A stretch of 44,521 nt of DNA from positions 1 to 44,521 of the forward strand of contig JAUIAP010000049.1 of NCBI GenBank assembly GCA_030425205.1, written 5' to 3'. The position numbers and the translations under genes were made by a program. This document shows positions 9,463-15,931 of this stretch, piece after piece. The notes beneath the pieces were generated by a model. The model was not told the origin of the DNA. It worked only from the letters and a program-made list of their open reading frames with translations, and did no database searches. Within the stretch, counting starts at the first letter, position 1. Each line of letters starts with the position of its first letter. The stretch comes from Anaerolineae bacterium. GTDB taxonomy: Bacteria > Chloroflexota > Anaerolineae > Promineifilales > Promineifilaceae.

Positions 9463-9490
9463 TTGAAAGGCTGTACAAAATGTGTACAAT
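9463..9490 (+). promoter_or_regulatory. Promoter with two TGTACA boxes for the CarH-like gene
   Basis: TTGAAA (9463-9468), a 16-base spacer and TACAAT (9485-9490) form a good sigma-70 promoter. Transcription would start about seven bases on, almost at the ATG at 9499, predicting a leaderless mRNA. Two identical TGTACA boxes (9472-9477 and 9483-9488) are 11 bp apart, one helical turn. One lies in the spacer and one overlaps the -10, a layout fit for self-repression by the downstream MerR-family protein. The operator assignment is an inference. Confidence 0.6.
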
Positions 9491-9498
9491 ACTTTCCA

Positions 9499-10785
9499 AT
9501 GCTTAACTCTACGAATCCACAAACTGTTGAACAATTAAATCTAAAAGCGGTTGTTGAAGCCACGGGCGTTAAGGCGGTCACGCTACGCGCTTGGGAACGT
9601 CGCTACGGTATTCCCAATCCGGGCAGGACGAGCGGCGGACAGCGCGTTTACACATCGGCCGATGTTGAGGTGATCAATTGGCTTGTGGAAAAGCGTAATG
9701 CGGGGCTGTCGATCAGCAAGGCGGTTGATGCGTGGCGATCTGGTGCCGAGGCATTGCAGGAATCACTAGATTTTAAACCGTCCGATCATGACGATCAGTT
9801 TGAGCTAATTCGTTCTGCATACCTAACTGCCTGCATCTCTTATGATGAGCAAAAGGCACAGACTGCGCTCGACCAAGCGTACGCTCGCTGGCATCCACAG
9901 CAAGTGGTGAGCGAAATTTTGCTCAAAAGCATGGGGCAGCTGGGGCAACTTTGGCACAACGGAGAGTTAGCGGTCCAGCAGGAGCATTTTGCAACGACGC
10001 TGACGATGCGCTGTATTGAGCGACTCATCGCCGCTTCTCCGCCACCCATTCGACACGAGCGGATCGTCGTGGGATGTGCGCCGAATGATTATCATTCGCT
10101 CAGCTCGCTGGCTATCACGTTTCTGCTGCGCCAACATGGATTTCCAGTCATTCATCTTGGCGCAAACGTACCCGCTGCTGAGCTAAGCGAGATGCTGGAG
10201 ACAATTCGGCCGAATTTACTCATCCTTTCCGCCCAGCGACTCAATAGCGTTGCGCAACTTCCAATCGTCGCTCAAATTTCGGCCGAACATGCCGTGCTGT
10301 TCGGGTTTGGTGGTGCAATTTTCAATTATATTCCTGATCTACAGCATCATATTGCAGGCCATTTTTTGGGTAATCGTTTAGATGATTTGGCCTTGCGAGT
10401 CTCACAACTAGTTACCGATCCACCAAAATTGGTCGTGCCACAACTTCCTGATTCCTCCTATCACCTAGCATACGTCGAATTTGAGGCCAATCGCAATCAA
10501 ATTGAAAACGACGTCTGGCGCGATATGCTGGCGATGGGATACACAACCCGCTACTTGACGGCAATCAATCGAGATTTGGCGGAGGCATTGGGTACGTTGC
10601 TTCGTCTAGGTGCGCTGCATCTATTGGAGCCGACAATCGAGAATTTAGCGACGCTGTTAATCAGTTATCGGCCGATGTTGGACGAGTTACCCCACTATTT
10701 ACGGCATTATGGTCGCGCTGTAAATCTGCATCTTGAACATTTGCATTTGGCACGTTGGTTCGATGAACTTCTCACAACAGCCTGA
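9499..10785 (+). CDS. MerR-family adenosylcobalamin photoreceptor regulator (CarH/LitR-like)
   Basis: A 428-aa regulator predicted to sense light through adenosylcobalamin. The N-terminal MerR winged helix contains LRAWERRYG (29-37) and the wing GGQRVY. A four-helix B12-binding-2 domain carries the W-x9-EH signature (W152, H153, E162, H163). A Rossmann-type B12 domain carries the putative lower axial ligand in NDYH (H199) and the loop GFGGAIF. In Thermus CarH the equivalent Trp131, His132, Glu141, His142 and His177 cap the adenosyl group and bind cobalt, and all have counterparts here. About 110 extra C-terminal residues are not recognised. ATG 9499 is preferred over TTG 9463 because the promoter -10 lies between them. 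In the dark such proteins repress as tetramers; light breaks the Co-C bond and releases DNA. Confidence 0.85.
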   Translation: MLNSTNPQTVEQLNLKAVVEATGVKAVTLRAWERRYGIPNPGRTSGGQRVYTSADVEVINWLVEKRNAGLSISKAVDAWRSGAEALQESLDFKPSDHDDQFELIRSAYLTACISYDEQKAQTALDQAYARWHPQQVVSEILLKSMGQLGQLWHNGELAVQQEHFATTLTMRCIERLIAASPPPIRHERIVVGCAPNDYHSLSSLAITFLLRQHGFPVIHLGANVPAAELSEMLETIRPNLLILSAQRLNSVAQLPIVAQISAEHAVLFGFGGAIFNYIPDLQHHIAGHFLGNRLDDLALRVSQLVTDPPKLVVPQLPDSSYHLAYVEFEANRNQIENDVWRDMLAMGYTTRYLTAINRDLAEALGTLLRLGALHLLEPTIENLATLLISYRPMLDELPHYLRHYGRAVNLHLEHLHLARWFDELLTTA

Positions 10786-10947
10786 TTTATTCATCCCACA
10801 GCCTTCGCACAACAACAACCGTTGAATATATCGCTTGATATGTCATGCTGCCTTGTAAGTTATCGCTGACAAACTACGTGTGCAAAGCTGTTGTATATGT
10901 TTTGCAAAAGTTTTTCGGGTGTTCAATGGACTATTTTCAGTTTTTCG

Positions 10948-10963
10948 TATAATATTTGTACAA
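10948..10963 (+). promoter_or_regulatory. -10 element overlapped by TTGTACAA box, promoter of the heliorhodopsin operon
   Basis: A consensus TATAAT (10948-10953) is followed two bases later by the perfect palindrome TTGTACAA (10956-10963). This contains the same TGTACA core as the two boxes in front of the CarH-like gene. A protein bound here would block the start point of the operon running to 13825. No consensus -35 stands at 17 bp. The sharing of the box is seen directly; regulation is inferred. Confidence 0.5.
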
Positions 10964-11004
10964 CTTAATCAGAGTCTATATAGGCTTTGAGGAAGTGGCA
11001 AATA

Positions 11005-11073
11005 ATGCGTGCCACAATCAATGCGAAGATTGTCACGACGGAAAAGAGCAATGGGCGCACAAATCCCAAATAA
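11005..11073 (+). CDS. Possible 22-codon leader peptide
   Basis: The best ribosome site of the operon leader, GAGGAAG (10989-10995), is placed nine bases before ATG 11005. That ATG opens a 22-codon frame ending at TAA 11071-11073. The stop falls just inside the start region of the sigma-like gene (ATG 11051). It may be a leader peptide for coupling, or the site may instead serve a GTG at 11009 in the sigma-like frame. No homology can be judged at this length. Confidence 0.25.
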   Translation: MRATINAKIVTTEKSNGRTNPK

Positions 11074-11521
11074 TTCATTGTCCGACACAAATGAGCGCAG
11101 CGAACAATACGTTGAAAGTCTTAGCCTGTTCAATAGCGAACATGAGCTGACGGCAGCGCACGAGCGCGAACTCTTTGAGCGCGTTTGGGCGATAGGCTTC
11201 GCCAAACGACGTCTACAAGATCGGGGACTTCGCTTGCAAGAGCGGCTCGACCTGCTGCAATTTGTCCGCATGGGGCGAGTGGCACGCGATGAGTTAATTC
11301 GTGCTAACATGGGATACGTTCTAGCGACTGCGCTCCACTATCAAGGGGGCAAAATGCCCATCGAAGCATTGATTCAAGAAGGCAATTTGGGGCTATTGCT
11401 AGCTGTTGATAGCTATCGTTTGAACAGTGACGCACGGTTTGCCAATCATGCAAAAGCGCATATCAAGACCGCCATTGAGAAGGCAATGACAGTGGCAGAA
11501 AACTCTCAAGAGGTGATGTAA
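11051..11521 (+). CDS. Truncated sigma-70-like protein (region 2 only)
   Basis: A 156-aa protein (up to 170 aa if GTG 11009 is used). After an acidic N-terminus it matches sigma-70 region 1.2/2: ARDELIRANMGYVLATAL and the LIQEGNLGLLLAV core-binding helix are typical of RpoD/SigA relatives. The following region 2.3-2.4 is degenerate. The aromatic residues that melt the -10 element (YxxWWIRQ in RpoD) are replaced by HAKAHIKT, and regions 3 and 4 are absent. It may bind core RNA polymerase without starting transcription, as a decoy or adaptor, or be a remnant. ATG 11051 has a purine-rich GGAAAAG upstream. The stop overlaps the next start (TAATG), so translation is coupled to the response regulator. 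Confidence 0.7.
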   Translation: MGAQIPNNSLSDTNERSEQYVESLSLFNSEHELTAAHERELFERVWAIGFAKRRLQDRGLRLQERLDLLQFVRMGRVARDELIRANMGYVLATALHYQGGKMPIEALIQEGNLGLLLAVDSYRLNSDARFANHAKAHIKTAIEKAMTVAENSQEVM

Positions 11522-12291
11522 TGCTAGAAAGAATTCCTGAATCACTTGGAAATAATGCGGCACGGGTTGTTCTCGTGGTGGACGACGAGGCGCGGATGGT
11601 TCGCTTTATCCGCATGAATCTTGAACTCGAAGGGTTTCAAGTAATTGGTGCAAGCGACGGCGTCGAAGCATTAGACCAAGTGCGCAAGCGTGTGCCTGAC
11701 CTAATTGTGATGGATGTGATGATGCCAAATCTTGATGGTTTTGAAACATTGCGGCTGCTGCGCGAATTTTCAACCATACCCGTCATTTTGCTCTCTGTGA
11801 AATCAGAAGAGGATGACAAAATTCAAGGTCTGGAACTTGGCGCGGACGATTACATAACCAAGCCATTTAGCCCACGTGAGTTGAGCAGTCGCGTTGAAGC
11901 AGTCTTACGTCGCGCTGACTGGCCCGCCCCAGCACCGCGCACCATTTTAACCATTGACGAGCGTCTACAAATTGATTTTAATCGTCATCAAGTATTGATC
12001 AATGGAGAGCGCGTTGATTTGCGACCAACTGAATATCGCTTGCTGAATCACCTGATTCAAAATGCAGGCTGGGTTGTGCCGCACGACACACTGTTGGCAA
12101 AGGTGTGGGGATATGAGTACCGTGACGAAACACACTATTTGCGCCTTTACATCAACTATCTGCGCAAAAAGATCGAGGTAGAACCATCTAAGCCAAAGTA
12201 CATTTTAACTGAGCGCGGCGTTGGTTATCGATTTGCGAGCATCGTAAAGGATTCCGTCAATTCACGAGAATTACTGCCTGCACCAGCGTAA
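11521..12291 (+). CDS. OmpR/PhoB-family response regulator
   Basis: A 256-aa two-component regulator. The receiver domain (about 15-128) has the acidic pair D21-D22, phosphoacceptor D65 in VMDVMMPNLDG, and K114 in the TKPF motif. The output domain is an OmpR-type winged helix (about 140-242) with RPTEYRLL and the recognition segment through LRLYINYLRKK. It should be phosphorylated by a histidine kinase and bind DNA as a dimer. No kinase is encoded beside it, so it is an orphan here. Its start overlaps the stop of the sigma-like gene by one base, and it lies two genes upstream of the heliorhodopsin. This suggests a role in relaying or executing the same light response. Confidence 0.92.
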   Translation: MLERIPESLGNNAARVVLVVDDEARMVRFIRMNLELEGFQVIGASDGVEALDQVRKRVPDLIVMDVMMPNLDGFETLRLLREFSTIPVILLSVKSEEDDKIQGLELGADDYITKPFSPRELSSRVEAVLRRADWPAPAPRTILTIDERLQIDFNRHQVLINGERVDLRPTEYRLLNHLIQNAGWVVPHDTLLAKVWGYEYRDETHYLRLYINYLRKKIEVEPSKPKYILTERGVGYRFASIVKDSVNSRELLPAPA

Positions 12292-12309
12292 GCAACTTTT
12301 TGGAAGCCC

Positions 12310-13038
12310 ATGCTATATCGACTTTTTAGTATTCTTATGCTAATTGTGGCTGCACGGCCAGCTGAAACTGAAATTACAGTCGCGCATCCTACAGCAATAC
12401 AACAGCCTACCTTAAACGCTACGCCGACTCAAACATCTATGTCCGTTTCTACACCAACTCAACAACACAATCGGCCGCCTTCGGCCGATAAAATTTTGTA
12501 CGATTTCACCTCACGCACAACGACGGGACAGTGGTACATCGTTAACGACGGCGTGATGGGCGGTGTTTCACAATCGTCCGCCACGTTAGCCGAGCCAAAC
12601 ATACTCATATTCACGGGAACAGTGTCGCTAGATAATTCTGGCGGCTTTGCGTCTTTACGTTCTGAGCCAACTTCGTTTGAGATGGCAGACATGACGGCCG
12701 TGCGCCTGCGTGTGCTTGGCGATGGGCAACGTTATCATCTGCGCTTTCACACAGACAACCGCATCGATGGGGTTGTTTACGACCAAGAATTTGAAACAAG
12801 CGACGGGGAATGGCTTGAAATCACGTTGCCAATCGAGCGGTTTTTGCCGCAATATCGTGGACGTGTGTTGAGCGATCAGCCTGCGCTTGATCCGGCAGAT
12901 ATCACCTCATTGACGTTCATGATTAAAGACAAGCAGGTGGGAGAATTTTCGTTGCAGGTTGATTGGATTAGCGCGGTTGTGGGCCAATTTTCGGCCGAAA
13001 ATCGCAATCAAATATCGGAGGAATCGACTGATGGCTAA
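12310..13038 (+). CDS. CIA30 (NDUFAF1-like) domain protein, exported
   Basis: A 242-aa protein with a short N-terminal hydrophobic segment (about 1-16), a Thr/Pro/Gln-rich low-complexity linker (about 20-55), and a CIA30 domain. The domain is marked by the family signature VNDGVMGGVS (78-87) and further strands. CIA30 domains are galactose-binding-like jelly rolls; in mitochondria the family assists complex I assembly, while the bacterial role is undefined. The signal and linker place it outside the membrane, although the segment is short and lacks an obvious cleavage motif. The last eight bases overlap the heliorhodopsin start (ATGGCTAA), so the two are probably translationally coupled. This hints that the exported domain works with the membrane photoreceptor. 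Confidence 0.82.
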   Translation: MLYRLFSILMLIVAARPAETEITVAHPTAIQQPTLNATPTQTSMSVSTPTQQHNRPPSADKILYDFTSRTTTGQWYIVNDGVMGGVSQSSATLAEPNILIFTGTVSLDNSGGFASLRSEPTSFEMADMTAVRLRVLGDGQRYHLRFHTDNRIDGVVYDQEFETSDGEWLEITLPIERFLPQYRGRVLSDQPALDPADITSLTFMIKDKQVGEFSLQVDWISAVVGQFSAENRNQISEESTDG

Positions 13039-13825
13039 ATCATCAAACTCTATCAAGACACCCGCGGCAAAATTTGCCTCGTTGCGCCGTTTCAACCTAA
13101 TCATGGGGCTCTTGCACTTTGTTCAAGGCATGTTCATGATCTTTGTCAGCAATGACACGACCTATCCAATTTTCACCAACTATCTCAGCTTTGATGTCGC
13201 CACAACGTCGCTCAAACCTGTAACCGAATCTTTTTATGATGTGCCATTTGGACCAGCCGTGGCGCTCTTTCTACTCATTTCGGCGGTTGCACATTTCTAT
13301 TTAGCAACAATTGGCTATGACCGCTATGTGAAGAATCTCAAGAAGGGGATGAACCCCGTTCGTTTTTACGAATATGCGTTGAGTTCGTCACTTATGATTG
13401 TGCTGATCGGTATGTTGATTGGTATATGGGATTTAGGCGCAATCCTCTTGCTCTTCACGTTGAATGCCACAATGAATTTGTTTGGCATCATGATGGAGTA
13501 CCACAATCAGCATACGGAAAAAGTCAATTGGACTGCTTTCATTTACGGCTGCATTGCGGGCGCTGTGCCGTGGATTGTCATCACGCTATATTTCGTCGGT
13601 TCGGTCACGTCTGGTGATGCAAAACCACCCGCTTTTGTTTACGCCATCGTGCCAATTTTGTTTGTCTTCTTCAATATTTTTGCCATCAACATGGTGCTGC
13701 AATACAAGAAGGTCGGACGCTGGAAAGATTATCTCTTCGGCGAGCGCGTTTATATCATTTTGAGTCTGTCAGCAAAATCGGTGCTATGTTGGCTCATCTG
13801 GACTGGCACGCTTGCGCCTGTCTAG
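13031..13825 (+). CDS. Heliorhodopsin
   Basis: A 264-aa seven-helix retinal protein of the heliorhodopsin family, which orients its N-terminus to the cytoplasm, opposite to type-1 rhodopsins. The retinal-binding lysine is K249 in the last helix (LSLSAKSVL). The counterion glutamate is E114 in RFYEYALSSSLM, the helix 3 signature of the family. The MNLFGIMMEYHNQ segment in helix 4 is also typical. Characterised members have K241 or K238 and similar length, a slow photocycle and no ion pumping, suggesting a sensory or enzymatic-partner role. ATG 13031 has GGAGGA (13018-13023) in good position; frames extending to 12959 overlap the CIA30 gene and are rejected. It is the last gene of the 11051-13825 operon and is followed by a strong hairpin. 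Confidence 0.93.
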   Translation: MAKSSNSIKTPAAKFASLRRFNLIMGLLHFVQGMFMIFVSNDTTYPIFTNYLSFDVATTSLKPVTESFYDVPFGPAVALFLLISAVAHFYLATIGYDRYVKNLKKGMNPVRFYEYALSSSLMIVLIGMLIGIWDLGAILLLFTLNATMNLFGIMMEYHNQHTEKVNWTAFIYGCIAGAVPWIVITLYFVGSVTSGDAKPPAFVYAIVPILFVFFNIFAINMVLQYKKVGRWKDYLFGERVYIILSLSAKSVLCWLIWTGTLAPV

Positions 13826-13874
13826 CCAGATTAGGAAAGTGCGAACTTCCAGAAAAACCGGATAAACAGTGAAT

Positions 13875-13913
13875 GCAATGCGTGAAGCGTAACAATTACG
13901 TTTCACGCATTGC
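13875..13913 (+). terminator. Bidirectional terminator hairpin
   Basis: An 18-bp stem (GCAATGCGTGAAGCGTAA, 13875-13892, with 13896-13913, one mismatch) and a 3-base loop separate the convergent heliorhodopsin operon and the minus-strand gene ending at 13917. It has no long T-run but is strong enough to end transcripts from both sides. Confidence 0.7.
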
Positions 13914-13916
13914 GCT

Positions 13917-14471
13917 TTATGCGGCCAGCGGCAACTGGGGCAAGCGCACGCTGAGGCTTGAGTTTGGACCAGCAGGGATGCCAAACCGTGGGCCGCCCGC
14001 TCTTGACGGGCGTTGCAAATCGGTCAGCAAGCTTTTTGCACTGATCGTTCTGCTTTCCATGCGTGACGAACTGGGGCGTGGATTCTCACTTGCGCGGGCG
14101 CGGTAGACGATCAGGCGGTCGATTTTGTCCGCAATCGCACGCCGACAGAGGCCGCGAATGTAATAGCGATTGAACTCGCCGTCCGCGATAACTTGCGCCG
14201 CATTGTGCGGGACGGCCGCAATCGTATAGCCTCCTTTCGGTTTGCGCCGTGTATGGGTGCGCTCGATCCGCCGTCGCTCGTTTAGTCGCGCTGCCAACCA
14301 TTTTTCGTCATATTTGGCAATCGCCTCTTGCAACAGATGAGGGTAATCATGCACACCCTGCCCGCTTAGGTAAGGGCTGATGTGCAACTGTAGCCGCACC
14401 TGATCATAGACCAATTCATCAAGCATAAGTCGTCTTGTCCGTTTATCGAGATGATGCAAATTTAAGCTCAT
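13917..14471 (-). CDS. Conserved-looking hypothetical protein, 184 aa
   Basis: I do not recognise a named family. The protein is soluble and basic, with an N-terminal helical part (LDKRTRRLMLDEL), a YPHLLQEAIAKYDEKWLA helix, and a core segment GEFNRYYIRGLCRRAI followed by the strand IDRLIVYRAR. The C-terminus has GPNSSLSVRLP. The distribution of Arg/Tyr and the well-formed helices look like a real cytosolic protein. It converges on the heliorhodopsin operon and shares the terminator with it. A link to light sensing is not supported by sequence. Confidence 0.65.
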   Translation of the reverse strand: MSLNLHHLDKRTRRLMLDELVYDQVRLQLHISPYLSGQGVHDYPHLLQEAIAKYDEKWLAARLNERRRIERTHTRRKPKGGYTIAAVPHNAAQVIADGEFNRYYIRGLCRRAIADKIDRLIVYRARASENPRPSSSRMESRTISAKSLLTDLQRPSRAGGPRFGIPAGPNSSLSVRLPQLPLAA

Positions 14472-14642
14472 TGTTCAAATGTCCCTGTTGATAATCTGGC
14501 TTACATCGGCCGATTTATCACACAATTCAACGCTGTCTCAGCACCAAAAGTCGAACGCAAATTCAGTGCTGAGAGACACAACAATTATACAAAACGAACG
14601 TATGATCTAGGTCAATTTGTAGATAAATTTTGGCACGCATGC

Positions 14643-14768
14643 TCAATTGAGAGAATCGGCCGAAACCCGCCCAACCCCACCAAAAGCTTCAGCCACCATC
14701 ACTTCTTCATCACCATACGCCTTCCCCTGCCCAAACGGAAATTTATCGCCGGTCGCATAATTATTCAT
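14643..14768 (-). pseudogene. Fragment resembling the N-terminus of a DegT/DnrJ-type aminotransferase
   Basis: Within the 399-base gap before the transketolase gene, a 41-codon minus-strand frame starts at ATG 14768, has AAGG five to six bases upstream, and ends at TGA 14643-14645. It reads as a protein start (FPFGQGKAYGDEEV). That recalls the G-(K/R)-x-YGEEE segment at the N-terminus of PLP-dependent sugar aminotransferases. It stops where such a protein should continue, so it is best read as a truncated relic. The rest of the gap holds two TCGGCCGA palindromes (about 14505 and 14656) and nothing else that I can support. Confidence 0.35.
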
Positions 14769-14870
14769 TTTGCCTTGACCGTCTCTTTTCGTTCGCATAA
14801 AGTATGTAAGATTGCAACTATAACGCGGTCTGAATATATATTCTCATCCCACAGACCCTTTGCGAGAGAC

Positions 14871-15722
14871 ATGATGACTGAGTCAACCATTGAAATCTTA
14901 GAACGCAAATCGCGGCAATATCGCCGGAAAGTGTTGTCCATCATCAAGCATGCCAATGCGGGACACACGGGGGGCAGCCTCTCCATCGTCGATATTTTGA
15001 ATGTGCTTTACAACGAGACGATGAACGTCTCGCCGCAAAACTTTAACGCCGCCGATCGTGACCGCTATATTCAAAGCAAGGGTCACTCCGTCGAAGCGTT
15101 GTACGTCGTTTTAGCCGATCAAGGCTTTTACCCCGAGTCCGAACTCGACACCCTCAACCAATTTCAATCCCATTTCATTGGACATCCAACGCGCAAAGTC
15201 AACGGCGTTGAACAAAACACGGGCGCACTCGGTCATGGATTATCGCTGGCGGTTGGCACGGCGTTGGCTGGCAAGCTTGACGAACGCGCCTTCCGCGTCT
15301 TCACCCTGCTTGGTGATGGCGAGTTGCAGGAAGGCTCCAACTGGGAGGCGTCGATGAGTGCAGCGCATTACGGCTTGGACAACTTGGTGGTCATCATCGA
15401 CTACAACAAGCTGCAAATTACCGGGCCGGTCAACTCTGTGACCGGCATTGGTGACTTGTACAGCAAGTTCAAGGCGTTTGGCTACGCCGTGCGTGAGGTC
15501 GATGGCAACAATGTCGCCGCGCTCGTCGACATTTTTGATCAACTCCCCTTCGAGTCGGGCAAACCCAATCTGGTGTTGGCACACACGACCAAAGGTAAGG
15601 GGATTAGCTTTATGGAGAACCAAGTTGGCTGGCATCATCACGTGCCATCTGACGAGAAGTTTTTGCTGGCGATGCAGGAACTAGATGATGCAGGGCAGAT
15701 GCACCCATTGCCAGTGCTGTAA
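14871..15722 (+). CDS. Transketolase, N-terminal (thiamine-binding) subunit
   Basis: A 283-aa protein matching the N-terminal half of transketolase, which binds thiamine diphosphate and transfers two-carbon ketol units between sugars. Key motifs are HANAGHTGGSLS (start of the PP domain), SKGHSVEALYV, NTGALGHGLS, the ThDP-Mg motif GDGELQEGSNWEA and TTKGKG. In split transketolases this subunit pairs with a separately encoded C-terminal subunit; some act in apulose or sulfosugar pathways. No C-terminal subunit follows here. The next frame belongs to an ABC transporter remnant, so the partner has been lost or lies elsewhere. ATG 14871 has GAGAGAC upstream; the frame open from 14775 adds residues not typical of the family. 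Confidence 0.85.
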   Translation: MMTESTIEILERKSRQYRRKVLSIIKHANAGHTGGSLSIVDILNVLYNETMNVSPQNFNAADRDRYIQSKGHSVEALYVVLADQGFYPESELDTLNQFQSHFIGHPTRKVNGVEQNTGALGHGLSLAVGTALAGKLDERAFRVFTLLGDGELQEGSNWEASMSAAHYGLDNLVVIIDYNKLQITGPVNSVTGIGDLYSKFKAFGYAVREVDGNNVAALVDIFDQLPFESGKPNLVLAHTTKGKGISFMENQVGWHHHVPSDEKFLLAMQELDDAGQMHPLPVL

Positions 15723-15931
15723 ACAGTTTTCACGCGACCATTCTTATTGAATGGTTTGCTGAAATTCGGCCGATAACAAACTACTCCCCCAGTTGACACG
15801 CACCGACTCCCTCAAGACATGTCAACCAGGAGCTGAGAGGCGACTATTGAACGTATTCCACACCTAAATGAAACCCTCATCGCCAAACCTTCGACCGCCA
15901 ATCCTCTAACCCCGATCAACACAACTACCTG

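Noticed and set aside
9463..9498. TTG at 9463 as start of the CarH-like regulator
   Set aside because: The bases are better explained as the -35 and -10 elements with two operator boxes, and family proteins start close to the helix-turn-helix.
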